Below are positions 52,669-64,000 of a stretch of 64,000 nt of DNA, in pieces. The DNA lies in assembly GCA_034359265.1 (NCBI GenBank), contig CP136891.1:40726001-40790000 (forward strand). The letters run 5' to 3'. Made by a program: the position numbers and the translations under genes. Positions within the stretch are counted from its first letter, which is position 1. Every line of letters begins with the position of its first letter. Below the pieces are notes generated by a model that made no database searches, had not been told where the DNA came from, and saw nothing but the letters and a program-made list of their open reading frames with translations. Source of the stretch: Canna indica. Lineage: Eukaryota > Streptophyta > Magnoliopsida > Zingiberales > Cannaceae.

Positions 52669-55079
52669 TGTCACACCCCAATCCCGGTATGGTCGGCCAG
52701 GGTACGCCACGTACCCCAAAGCCTAACCTAAAATAGACCACAGACATAATTTAACTAAACCTAAACATTTATAACATTTCAAAAGTTTTAGAAAAGACAT
52801 TTAGTTTCAAAACCCAAACAACCAACTCAATAAATGCCTAAATGTTCAAATTGATTTAGAACTTAAATTAACTAAACAATGACACCTCAACATAAGAAAA
52901 AGAATGTGGAACATATAGCCCGAGTCTACTTGACTCAAAGAACTCAAAAGTAAAACATGACTCGACTCAGGTATCCCCTCGACCACGACCCCTCGACCAC
53001 GATATGTCATGAGACCCACTGCCCTATCGCCACAAGCTGCGCTACTGTACCCTAGTACCTCCCTGATCTCGCTCAGGTGCTGAAAAACAACATCAACAGA
53101 AGGATAAGTCCAACTGGACTTAGTGAGCATAAATCAACCATAATCATCATCATACAAAACCAACGTAAAGCAAACATATAAATATAAGCATAAATCACAA
53201 GAATGACATCACATGCTTATCTACTACCCCCTTCGCATGATAAAGCATCCATCAATAGATATATAAATAACCACATAAATAAAAGTACGGTGAATTTAAC
53301 ATCTCAATCACATGAATACACCCCAGACCCATCGGTCCCTCATAGCCACATAGGGTAGGTAGACGGTGTGGCTGCAGAACTACCACCAAGCTCATTGCCG
53401 CCTCCTCGGGGCATGCCCTCCCCTCACTGACACTGGCTCTTTCGATTCGTCTCTTTGGGGCATACGTTCACCTCACCGATCGGGTCTTCGGACTGTCTCT
53501 TTGGAGTATGATCTCCCCTCACTAGCCGGACTTCTGGAATCAGGCCAACACTATCTCTTTGGGGCATACCCTCCCCTCACCAGTGAGGATTTTGGGAAAA
53601 TGCAACAAGCACATCACACACATATATAGCAACATATAGATATCAAGAAAGTGCTCGACACAACAAAAATATCTGAGATATGTTAAGGACATACCTCGGC
53701 CTCCACATCCTCATGCCATACATCACACTCACAAGTATATAATAATAAAGCTCATACTTCATGAATATTCAACATGACAAGTAAGCCATAAATAAAGGAA
53801 ATACTTCACATCCAACAGCGTAGGAACATCCCAAACTGGCTAAACACAATCAACATGCATAACATCACATGTATCCAACATAGTCATGTAGGTAATGAGA
53901 ATAATAAGCATAAACATTCCTAGATCGAGGTAATACCACTTTGCGAGCCTACACGTTTTTAACCCACCCTTGAGACCCCTAACTGTGCACCCTAGGGCCA
54001 GCCTACCCCCTCACCCGAGTGCCCTAATGGCAAGGAGGGTTCGGCTCATTGGGGTTCCCTTAGGGTCAACTCCTCCAAATGTCATCCTAGGGTTCCAATG
54101 TCTCTAGGCGCCCCTAGGTCCTTATTTTCCTAATTGTAGCTCTCTACAATTTTACAACACCTAAATATAATTTATAATTCTCCAAGAGTGTATTCCCTAG
54201 GTGTAAAATTTCATCTAGGTCCTCTAAAATATTTTGAGCACGGCCGGCCACCCTTAGGGTTCTTGAGGAACCACCTAAGAGGGGGCGGCATACCGTAATC
54301 ACTCAATTCCTCCTCTTTTTAATCAAGACACCAAGCCAAGCATCAAGATCACATAACTATCAACAAGAATACCAAAGAATTAATCAAGCAATCAAAGAAG
54401 AAAGGGGGCAGCTCAATGAGGAAGGGGGAGGCCAAAGCTCCAAAAAATTGATCCGATAAATCCACAATGATAACGAGAAAACCCTTAATAGGATTATTCA
54501 ATCCGATACGAGGAAAACTCATCAAAAATTGATGAAAACCCCATGACATAGGGGTGGTGGCATGAAGAAGAAGATGGGGAAAGAGGGCTTAATCCACTCA
54601 CCTTTAGGAAGAAATCGGAAAGGAAGAAGACGCTAAGGATCCTCCTACGATCGACACTAACGAACTCGCGAAATTCTGGCTCCAATCGGCTCCTCTCCTC
54701 ACCTGTCGCCTCTCTCCTCTTGCCTCGAGTGACGTGCGGATAAACCTCTAGCTGTACGCCCTAGGATGCAATTTTATGGGCCCTGATTGGCCCAAATGAC
54801 CAAAATGCCCCTCTTTAGTGAATCGACTTATAAAACTCGTATCTAACCCATTCTAACTCCGATTAGAGTTCCGATTGAACCACTAGACTCTACTCAAGGC
54901 CCTCTGTCTTCTTAGCATGCTAAATCATAGAAATAAAGCAAATAAAATTTTCCTAAAATTTTATACATTAATTGCTTACCCGGGTTTAATCCCGAAGCAC
55001 TCCGTCGGTCCACACTAACTCGAGCCTATGAACCCCTGCTCAAGGACAAATATAATTATTAAAATTTTTGGTCATTACA
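52669..55079 (-). mobile_element. solo Ty3/gypsy LTR (2411 bp), minus strand
   Basis: It runs on the minus strand from TGTAATGACCAAAAATTTT (55079) to ATTGGGGTGTGACA (52669). Flanks TGAGT (52664-52668) and TAAGT (55080-55084) are a 5-bp target duplication with one change. No internal region adjoins either side. The LTR includes three or four diverged CTCTTTGGGGCATACCCTCC units (53380-53590). Confidence 0.85.
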
Positions 55080-55084
55080 TAAGT

Positions 55085-55318
55085 AAGCTTGTACCTTTTA
55101 TCTGTTGAGAGTGTGCATGTTAGGCCAGCATGTTTAGATTGTACCGTAACGATGGATGAAGAGTGGACAGAGAGGATGTCCAAGGAATTCAGAGGTCGAA
55201 TTATGGTGCTAAGTGTGGTAGAGGTTCGGCGTAGCGCAATGTGTGTAGCTAACGCTCGTTCGGGTTCAATGATTTGGTGAATATATAGCCTACCCCAAAA
55301 TTTGAGAACGATTTTTTT
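55085..55318 (+). pseudogene. gypsy pol tail remnant
   Basis: Short open frames precede a polypurine tract; the last bases read as PKFENDFF-x-GGRL, like the usual end of the pol frame just before the tract in this LTR family. Nothing else is assignable. Confidence 0.45.
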
Positions 55319-55319
55319 T

Positions 55320-55332
55320 AAGGGGGGAAGAT
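55320..55332 (+). other. polypurine tract
   Basis: AAGGGGGGAAGAT lies immediately before the TGTAATACCCGCG that begins an LTR, identical in layout to the tract before the LTR at 38478-40902. Confidence 0.8.
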
Positions 55333-56134
55333 TGTAATACCCGCGAAAAATAGAAATAAAAATTTAATTAATTTATTTTGTCATCAGCGGGAAAGCCGGG
55401 ATGCGCGTTAGAGGGGCGCGAGAAATCATCGGAGGGCGCGATTTGTGGTGTGACCTTTATAGATGTTGAGTCGGGATGGAAGGTTGGGTCGAGTCGAGCC
55501 CATAGGTTCAAACGGAAGCTTATCGCCGCGAAGATCGAAGATTTCCTTCCTCGATACCCTCTCTTTTCCCTTTGCCGGTGAGTGATTTAGGGCTGTTTTT
55601 CTCTTTGGAGATGGTCAAATATGATTTGTACGCAGATCTGAATTTTTTTTGATGAATCTGGTTTCCGATTATTTGGATTGGTAGAATTCCTCTATTTTCT
55701 TTTGGATTTTGCTATCTTTCCTATCAAATTTCAAGGCTCCGGTACATAAAGTGATGGTGAGCACCGGCATGGCGTCTCATCCTTTACCTAGTGCTAATTG
55801 TGATTTGCTTTTGATCATTTTGGGGGTAATCCTAATGGCAGGCGTACAAGAGAGGAAAGTCTAACATGAAATTATTTCTTATTCAATTAATAGTTTTGGA
55901 ATTCGGTACTGCATAATGTATTTGAGGTAACGATGATTGCTTGTGGCTTAAGGAAGTATTAGAGGCTTGATGGTTGCTTGTGGCTTAAGGAATCATGAGA
56001 GAGGTATTTGATGGAATTCACAGTTGAGAGAAAGATGAAGTTGATGTTATGGCTACAACTCTTTTTACCCATAGAATAACCATAAGTTGGGAAATTGATG
56101 CTAATCACGTGGACATGTACAAGCTGTAAATTGA

Positions 56135-58505
56135 TGTAATACTCGAGGTTTCCTAATATAAAAATTTCGTGATGCAGCTCATCGGATCGGGAACTAGATG
56201 GGCCGAGTCGAGAGATTGCTGTGAATAGTAGGTATAATTAATTTAAATTATAACCCATTGCTGACAATTGGGGAATGAATGTGTTGGTTGACTCAAGTTG
56301 GGTTGAGATTGGGCTCGCGGATCGGGTCGAGGCTCAATCCGGGTTGGTGGAGTCGAATGAGGGACTTTAAGTGAATCGGGGGCATTCTCGTCAAAAAGAA
56401 AAAGAAAGATAAAACCCCTCACCCCAAGCCGCCGTGCGACTCAAGGCAAGTTGATCCGCACGCAGCCCGAGAGAGGAAGGGGGGAGAAGAGAACTTTGGG
56501 GCGATGCCAGATCTGCGTCATCGTCGGAGAAATCGAGATCATCTTCATCTCATCCATTATCTTCTCGTGATCAAGGTGAGTGGTCGGGTTTGTCAAAAAG
56601 GGAAGGCGGGTGGCCGAACCTTGGAAGTTTTCATGGATCGGGTTTTTACGCGATTATTCTTGCTGATCGTTGTAGTTATTGTATTTAGAGTTCGGATGAC
56701 TCGTCTCATTGTGATTTATGTGTTTTATTGATGATGATTTTTGAGATCTAGGGGTTGGCCGAATAGAGGAAAAAGGGGAAAAGTCATGTCAAAATTTTCC
56801 CTGATTTCCTCGAGCGGCTTAAAACTCTTAGATCTTCTTCTTCTAGTTATAGAATAGATCATTTCATCGATATGTAGGGATGATAGTCAAGATCATGCCC
56901 TTGCAATCTAGAAGGCTCGGCCGAGCAAGGATTATCCTACTCAAGTTCCGACCGAGCAAGGGAGAGGATGATATAGAAGGATCAATCAATTTCTTTATGC
57001 TAGATTTCATATTCGATAATTTGAATGTAGATCTTGGCGCTTGCCGAGTCGTTCATGGTCATCTTAGGTGATTTTGAAATATTAGGAAAGATCACACTAA
57101 AAGGTTGCATATTAGTAGAGAAATTCACGAGGTATCATATAATTCATTAATTTTCCTTTATTGCACTATTAATGTTGTTTGAGATTTCCATGCTAGTACA
57201 TTATTATCTTACTGAAATTTCTCTATAAATGCAGAATTTAATTGCTTTAAATGTTCCTATCACGTGTAGTTTATGCAATTAGCTGTAAAATAAAGTCAAT
57301 ATAGTTAGTATGCTGTGATACACTTGTATTTGAACATATTCCTACTCATGACATGTGGTTCACTCTTATGGAATGTGGCTAAGGATGTTAGGTGAATTTA
57401 ATAGCACTATAGGGTGTTTACCTATCGAGAAAACATGGATGTGGATGAGCTAGGTGTCACACCTAGGGAATAATCAGCGGGCACTGATGTGCAGCTGATG
57501 GGGCCGGGTACGGGTGAAGGCTCGAGGTTTAAATAGGAAAACTGTAGAGCACTTTGCTTGTGTACTGTGATTTAGATAGTCTACTGAGGAGTGTTATTAG
57601 CCGTACGGCTACCACACTACTCAGCAGTGATTAGGGTCTTAAGATTGCACCAGCGGGCCCGCAAGGTGTTAGACCCGAGTGGCGGAGGGTCTTGAGATTT
57701 AATCAGTGGGTCACGCTGACGGTAGACCTGAGTTGGGTAGGACTAGCTATCCCTAACCCGGAGGGTTCCTAAGACTAGTGGCCATCCTAGTCGACGAACC
57801 CGGTAATTTGATTGTTTACATTATGTGTGCCTCATTGGGTTGATTGTGGGGGCCAGTCTGGCCAGGTTTATGTAGAGAGGGGGAGCCCGGTAGGGCCGAA
57901 CCCCCTTACATATGTTAAGGCCTATAGCGGCCGAATGACACCGAGTTTGATAAGGGTCATAGAGGCCGATGTACTTACTCTCATGACATGGCAAACCGGT
58001 TGGTTATCATGGTGTCATCAGCTTAATTTCCTTATTTGTATCATACCTTGTATAGGTTACCTCGCTGAGGATTTAAGTGGAGGTTCGGAAGGACCGCTCA
58101 TTGAGTTAATCGTGAACTCATGGTTTTATTTGTTGTTATTTTGCAGAGTCCGATCAGTGAGGTACGACTTGGTGGCATGGCGCAGCTGGAGTGCAGGTGG
58201 AGGCACAGATCTCGTAGCAGACGTCCATAGAGTCGTAGTCATGTTATTTAGGGTTGATAATCATGCACTGAGTGGTCGTTTGTAAAAACATTACTGTTTT
58301 AAAACTTGAATTGTTATTTAAAAAGCTGAGTTGTTTCTTTAAACTTAAAACTATTTTGAAATTAATAAAGTTGGTCGCCGTTTATTTCATGGCTTTTTCG
58401 TTGGTTCAGTGTTGTTCTTTTATGATTGGTTAAGTGCATGTGGTAGGCTTCGGGGTATCGACACTTACCCTGGCGGGTCACACGACCCTGAGTTGGGGCG
58501 TGACA
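56135..58505 (+). mobile_element. solo Ty3/gypsy LTR (2371 bp) with perfect target duplication
   Basis: It begins TGTAATACTCGAGGTTTCC and ends CCTGAGTTGGGGCGTGACA. The 5-bp duplication ATTGA is perfect (56130-56134 and 58506-58510). No internal sequence remains, so the two LTRs of the original insertion recombined. It sits inside the LTR that begins at 55333. Confidence 0.93.
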
Positions 58506-58639
58506 ATTGACACTAATTCTGGTTTATTATGTAGCCTTCCTTGATGGAATGTTGAAAAGGATCCGATTGGGTGGTGAATTGCGTAATAGATTAATTAGAT
58601 TTATACATGTTGGGATTAATTAGATATGCATGCTGAAAT

Positions 58640-58985
58640 TATTTCTATACGTGCTGGATCTATTTTATACATGCTGAAATAATATTTATACATGCCTGTA
58701 ATTATATGTATACATGCTGAATTATATGTATACATACTAAAATAATATTTATACATACTGTAATTATGTATACATGCCGAAATAATATTTATACATGCTG
58801 AAATAATATTTACACATGCTAGAATTATATGTATACGTACTGGAATTATTTATATATGCTGAAATTATTTATACATGTTGGAATTATATGTATACATGCT
58901 GGAATTACATGTATACATGCTGAAATTATTTATACATGCTGGAATTATGTGTACAAATGCTAAAATGACTGGATTTAAGCTGAAA
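58640..58985 (+). repeat. ACATGCTGAAATTATTTAT minisatellite-like array
   Basis: About fifteen units of 18-21 bases (TACATGCTGAAATAATATT, TATACATGCTGGAATTA) in one orientation. The same word occurs sparsely in other LTRs of the family; here it is expanded. Confidence 0.88.
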
Positions 58986-59003
58986 TTTATCGGATACAAG
59001 CTG

Positions 59004-61713
59004 TGTAATACCCGCAATTTTTTAAAAAATTATTTTATTTAATTATTCCAGCGGGATAATTTGGTCGCGCGCCAGGATGGGCCGAATGAAATACCGGAGG
59101 GCTTGAATTGAATATTGGCCTTTGCGCACATGGAAATTAATTCATCTAGGTTTGATTAGTCCTTAGATGGGTTGTTTGGTTCGAGACGAGTTCGGAGGTT
59201 GAGCGGAACTCGAATCAGACTTGTATTGGTTGAGTTATTACTTGTTTTAGACTTAACTTAAGTTACGGGACACTTTGGTCATTTAGAGATTGGGGTTTTA
59301 GTATTTATACCTCATCCATCAGGTGTGCGCGGCTGATAGCAGCAGCCGTCCACCCCCGTGGACCTCCATAGGAAGAGGAGCACGCTTGGAGAGGGAGAAA
59401 GGGAATCTCGGCAGACAGCTCCTTGGAGCGTCACACGGCAGCAAACTTCGCGATCGACGGAGAATCCGTGGTCAGATCATAATCAAATTTGAATAGTAAG
59501 TTGTAGACTTCATGATTTACATTTGGATCGGTGGATATTGATTTTTGACGGTCGTATTTGTCGCTGTCATGGAATTACCAAAGCCTTGTTTTTGGTTTTC
59601 TTCTCCAGAATTTTACTACGTTGAGTTTTGCCAAATAAGGCGATCAGGACACTATCCTGGGGCTGATCAGATTGAAATTTGGGGAGCATGTCCAAGAACC
59701 CTTGCCCCTGGATATGAACAATGGATTGGATATGAACGGTGGAGATTTATTTTGGACGACTAGATTTTGGGTTACATGAGAGGGAAGGAGAAGGCGTGGG
59801 AGGACTTGAAACTAGGCAGCGCATGGATGTGAACGATGGATATTGATAAGGGGAGGAAGTGATTAGGATTTATGTTTCTAGACATAGTTTGTGTAAACTA
59901 GACTCTTAATATAATTGAAGAGTAAACATGGTTGGTAATGGGATGGCCGGCCGTGTACCCCATTAAAGTATTTGAGGAGGGTCGGCCGAGCACGGTAAGG
60001 GAGAAATATCATGATGTTATATTTTTCATTGATGACATTAAGATGATTAGGTTCTATGTAGAAATATCATGATGTTTATATTTTTCATTGATGACATTAA
60101 GATGATTAGGTTCTGTATATGTTGAAATATCATGATATTTATTGATGTAGAAATATCTTGATGTTAATTTATTGATGTCATTATGATGTCATTATGATGA
60201 TTTGGTTCCATGTTGAAGATATCATGATGATTATATTTTTCATTGATACTACCATGATGAATATACCTTATGTGGAGGCAATCATGATATAGGAAACATA
60301 GATGATTTTATTCTACTTATAAATTGATTCATGTTTGAAACCATACTCAAATTAGTATCTATGACATTGGAGTAGTTGCTGAAATTTTATTTGACATGCT
60401 GAATTTATTTATTTAATTGCAGAAATTATGTGATAAATGTTGTAATTAGATTATTGAACCTCCCTATTATCGGAACGCTGTGAATTAAATTCTGATGGTA
60501 GTAATTATCTACAAGGATATTAAAAATAGATGTATGCTTACAATAATTATCATGTAACAAAGAGATAATTATTAGAGATTATGTGACATGTTGAACATGA
60601 GATTTTGATATACCCCTACTAGTAGATGATGGTGGACATTAGAAATTAAATACTCAACTTCAAACTTAGAGACATCACAAGTAGGAAGACAAAACTATGT
60701 ACTACAGTCATGATAGTTACACACTGCACCCATAAAAAAAGGGTAGCATCTAGAGGTTTGACTGATGGAGCCCGGGAGGGCTGGATACGGGCGCATGCCC
60801 GTGTTGTTGAATGAGTAGAGAATCTTTATATGCATTGTGTATTATGTATCGTGTTTGTGTGGCTAGTCAAGGCCGAATAATGCACATGTATATACAACTG
60901 GTCAAGGTTGAATAATGTGCATGTTTATGCGGCTGGTCGAGGCTGAGTATTGCTCATGATCTTACGGCTGGTCAAGGCCGAGTATTGCTCATGTTTATGC
61001 GGCTGGTCGAGGCTGAGTGTTGTTCATGTTGTGTGGCTGGTCGAGGCCGAATAGTGCTTATGTTGTGTGGCCAGATTCAGCCAGCTATTTTTATGCAGGT
61101 GGGCCAGTAAGGTCAGACATTATGTTTGACATATAGGCTGGCTGTAGCCTAAAGAATCTTCCACTGCTTAGGGCCATGGTGGCCTAATGTTATTCATATT
61201 ATGCTAGGCCAGGTATGGCCAAATATTCATGTTCATGCATGTTGGCCGATTGGCCTGGCGTTGTACGAAATCCCTGAGAATTTATTTATGTTGTATATAT
61301 TATTCATGTTCTGGGATTTTGGTGGAGGTTCGGTAGAACCACTCACTGAGTTCCTCATGGACTCACGTTTGCTTAATTTTTGTTTTGCAGAGCCTGACCA
61401 GTGAGGTACTAGCTAGTGGACATGGTGTAGTTGGAGGGGCAAACGACACCGTTGATCTTGTAGCAAACTGGGTTAGAGAGTCATAGTCGAGTCCTAATTA
61501 TTTCTTTCATGAATAGAGATGTATTTGTTTTGAGATATTGGAGTCTATAATTTTCTTTGAACATACATTTATTTCACATCAGAACTCTTGTTTCACTTAA
61601 TGTTCAACTTCCATTTTGTCTTTATATATGTGTGGTTGTATGCATGAGTTAGGCTTCGAGGTATTGACATATATATCTTGGCTGGTCAAGTGACCCTGAG
61701 TTGGGGAGTGATA
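59004..61713 (+). mobile_element. gypsy 5' LTR (2710 bp)
   Basis: It begins TGTAATACCCGCAATTTTTT and ends GAGTTGGGGAGTGATA, directly followed by a primer binding site and a gag start, so it is a 5' LTR. It is longer than its relatives because of local expansions: a 58-base duplication (60003-60118) and a 35-base minisatellite (60861-61070). Its right partner LTR lies outside the window or is deleted. Confidence 0.85.
60861..61070 (+). repeat. 35-bp minisatellite, six copies, inside a gypsy LTR
   Basis: GGCTGGTCGAGGCCGAGTAT recurs at about 60861, 60897, 60931, 60966, 61001 and 61035, each followed by TTGCTCATGTTTATGC-like sequence. Confidence 0.9.
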
Positions 61714-61716
61714 AAG

Positions 61717-61728
61717 TGGTATTAGAGC
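61717..61728 (+). other. primer binding site of the gypsy element
   Basis: TGGTATTAGAGC matches the initiator tRNA-Met primer site except for one base and lies three bases after the LTR end. Confidence 0.75.
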
Positions 61729-61912
61729 ATGTGGTTCGGTCTGACTGCGACTTAGAGTCTGGGTACCTTATGAGGCATAGCTAGCATGTGGTTGTGATAC
61801 GAGATCAGGCGGCCAAGTTTGCACCTCAGCGCGTCATGTGGTTAGTAATTTTAAAAGTTTATGGATAACTTACCTTATATTGATGATGTTATTTTCTTAT
61901 AATGTTAGCGTG

Positions 61913-62100
61913 ATGGAGACTTTTAATGATGCGTTGAGCCATAGTGGTCGTAGCTCCACGGAGTGACAGGGCCAAGGCCGAGGCTGGGGCCATGAGAGGG
62001 AACAACATGCACAAGATGATGAGGGACAGGATCCCAGAGTTTCGCAGCTGGAGGCCCAAGTGGCAGAGTTTAGGGAGAAAAAAACTCCCTTTGTTTTTTT
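61913..62100 (+). pseudogene. gypsy gag start, interrupted
   Basis: An ATG at 61913 opens METFNDALSHSGRSSTE, a stop (TGA at 61964-61966, probably from CGA) follows, and the frame continues QGQGRGWGHEREQHAQD and VSQLEAQVAEFREKK, like the Gly/Arg-rich start and early coiled coil of plant gypsy gag. The similarity ends near 62090 at a poly-T stretch, so the rest of the element is missing. Confidence 0.65.
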
Positions 62101-62755
62101 TTCATTGATGTAAGTGACCCTAAATTCGGAGGGTAAACCCTAGTTGTAGGTCGTAAAGTTAAGAGAATAATTATGGTGATTGGGAATGGTTCGAGCTTAT
62201 TTTTGACAGCCCAAATTCCCTTGAGCCATGCCGCATGATACAAGGTGGAGTGTGGCTTGACCATGCTCACCAAGTGTTTGGTGAAATGCCACAACCACAT
62301 ATGTATTGTCAATCCCCAATATATGTTGCCAAATTTGTATATCGGCATGGGATATGTGTGGGAGCTATGTAGGGTTGTTTTAACCAAGTTTAAGGGCCGG
62401 AGACCATAAGGTTATGTAGTTGTAAGGATAATGATTAAAATTATGCAATCTGTTCAGGATTCATCTATTGACATGTTTGAGACATGGTTCGGAGACTGAG
62501 GTGTCACCCGATTGATGCGAAATCTTCGAAATAGTTAGTAGGTGGTATGTACAACTCCGATATCAAGTTTCACCGGAGTTTGAGTTGGGGTGAAAGGTTT
62601 TAGTTTTTTTTTTCAAAAGCATGACTAGTTAGTATGTGAAATCTGCTTGTGGTTACAGAGATCCGAAATGACATGTTCATCACGCCATTTCGTGATCGAT
62701 ACGTCATCCAACTGGCTTCAAACTTAAGGGAGGGTTAGTATATGTTGTATCTGCA
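62101..62755. other. stretch without a recognised gene
   Basis: Open frames on the minus strand (62070-62387) have no family resemblance. Nothing links it clearly to the truncated gypsy element. Confidence 0.35.
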
Positions 62756-62760
62756 ATTAA

Positions 62761-62943
62761 CTATAAAGATTTTATGGCATCATACAAATCACCCAAGTAT
62801 ACCTGCTCTGTTCTATCCAATGACTCTTTTAACAAAACACTGTGTTCATCACAATTAAATGTAGTATTACCAACATCCATGCAATTCATAGGTACTGGTA
62901 AAGATTGATGAGATTCATTACAATCAAATACTTCAAAATACAA
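62761..62943 (-). CDS. candidate exon of an unrecognised gene
   Basis: An open frame on the minus strand reads MYFEVFDCNESHQSLPVPMN, then CDEHSVLLKESLDRTEQ, followed by a possible donor GTATAC at about 62800. The composition (mixed polar residues, several Cys) looks more protein-like than the surroundings, but there is no match to a family I know and no neighbouring exon. Confidence 0.2.
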   Translation of the reverse strand: MYFEVFDCNESHQSLPVPMNCMDVGNTTFNCDEHSVLLKESLDRTEQVYLGDLYDAIKSL

Positions 62944-62949
62944 CGTGTG

Positions 62950-64000
62950 TTAAAGAAGAGTATAATATACCGATCAAATTTTCACATGGATGATGTACTA
63001 GCAAAGCAACAAAATGAATACTTCAAAAACAAGAATATATAGGAATCGCTCAAGGGAGGAAAATCTCAATAACAACTGCATTTAAATACAATAAATCAAA
63101 TTTCTAGGCAATTGATCTTGGTATCTTTAGAAGCTAAAAGGGACCAAAATGAGCGAATGAAATATACTAAGAAGGCTCCATTCTCGCTCTTTTGGGTAGA
63201 CATAATGGTATCCCACACCATTAAGAAATCATCCATAACTGGTCCAATCACAATTCACATTATTTTGTTTTTGTATTTAGAGGATCTTACATATTTCATA
63301 TATTTATATAAAATAAGTTTAACTAGAAATTATGATTAAGATTTTGACTATTTCTATCTAGGCAACTCATAAATGATGCATAGTTTGAAAACCTATTTGT
63401 CAAATGGTAAAGCACTTGCAATGCAGCTAAAGAGGTGTAGCTTCAGAAGGATGACAACAACAACAACAACAATGACAACATCAATGAGATCAACAAAAAG
63501 GAACATGGCTTGACCATATGATATATTTCTAATAAATCCAACTAGATACAACACTTCCTAAGGAGTAACACGGTAACATATTCAAGTGGTAACATATTAT
63601 ATAAGGATTATTGAAGTTCAAATTTGCCTCAAAATAAATAAAGAAAATGCAATTGATAAACATGTTGACCAACCAAATAAGCAACTTTTTCTACTGTGAA
63701 GTTCAGAATCAGTTCAATAACCTATAAAGACCAAATTCCTAATGCCATATTGATTTACCACTCTGTTCGGCGATTTATTTTTTATTTTATTTTTTTAGCG
63801 TTTGCAAATTGCTTTGGGGAACTGCCTCACCTAACTTGAAAAAGTAGCTTTGGCAATGTCATTATTAGGTTAAAATAACTATTACCATGAATTTATCAAA
63901 CACCATTATTTACGCAAAGTGATTTCAACTACAAGATGACTTTGGCAAAGAACTCCCCAAATGGAGACTAATGAAAAGTGTCAAAGAATTTTAATTGGAA
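62950..64000. other. AT-rich stretch without a gene
   Basis: Only a short ACAACAACAACAACAACAA microsatellite near 63449 stands out. No frames, LTR ends or terminal inverted repeats were recognised. Confidence 0.4.

Larger units (their letters stand above)
55333..59003 (+). mobile_element. gypsy 3' LTR split by a solo LTR
   Basis: It begins TGTAATACCCGCG after a polypurine tract. The first part is 55333-56134 and it resumes at 58511 after the nested solo LTR, running at least to 59003, where another LTR starts. The resumed part is dominated by ACATGCTGAAATAATATTTAT words. Its own TGACA end is not seen, so the next LTR (59004) may have replaced it. Confidence 0.7.

Noticed and set aside
62070..62387. 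105-codon minus-strand frame
   Set aside because: No family resemblance, overlaps the plus-strand gag remnant at its end, and no splice or promoter context.
63405..63455. Possible tRNA gene (AATGGTAAAGCACTTGCA...)
   Set aside because: It lacks paired acceptor and anticodon arms and a convincing B box.

Overview
The window is plant nuclear DNA from a flowering plant (monocot or dicot cannot be decided from what is visible). It is AT-rich, has GT-AG introns, and is packed with Ty1/copia, Ty3/gypsy, CACTA, PIF/Harbinger, Mutator-like and LINE sequence. Nearly everything recognisable is a transposon or a remnant. Ordinary host genes are almost absent: one apparently intact two-exon gene for a small secreted peptide (49052-49604), a two-exon fragment of an isoprenylcysteine methylesterase gene (16969-17310), and two gene fragments captured inside a CACTA element (DUF538 and an aspartic protease).

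Layout. 1-5 kb: sparse sequence with a MITE end, an (AATAT)n tract and a LINE remnant. 4.7-7.05 kb: the 3' part of a minus-strand copia element (LTR, polypurine tract, RNase H, reverse transcriptase). 7.05-15.9 kb: a plus-strand copia 5' LTR and gag, split by a complete 7.4-kb gag-only copia element (7165-14563) with 5-bp target duplications AGGAT. 15.9-16.5 kb: a 663-bp MITE sitting in the outer gag. 18.4-20.0 kb: a 1.6-kb CACTA element carrying the two captured fragments. 21.05-27.73 kb: a 6.7-kb CACTA element with target duplication ATA and a decayed TNPA-like gene but no TNPD-type transposase. 28-30 kb: a copia LTR remnant and a Mutator-like MITE. 30.5-62 kb: a graveyard of about ten copies of one gypsy LTR family in both orientations, two of them solo LTRs whose target duplications can still be read. 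Into this are set a PIF/Harbinger element (transposase and Myb-like ORF1, 38.3-45.6 kb) that was itself broken by a gypsy insertion. The last 2 kb are AT-rich with no clear gene.

The most striking non-standard signal is a GC-rich array of the dyad GGTCGACC, usually inside TCGGTCGACCGA, interleaved with short GCCAAAATTTGGC-like inverted repeats. It occurs in four blocks and nowhere else: just upstream of the TATA box in both LTRs of the gag-only copia element, just upstream of the TATA box of the large CACTA element, and in inverted orientation in an intron of that CACTA element's TNPA-like gene. The intronic block also shows faint LTR similarity. The array seems to be a promoter-proximal module shared by a class I and a class II transposon family.
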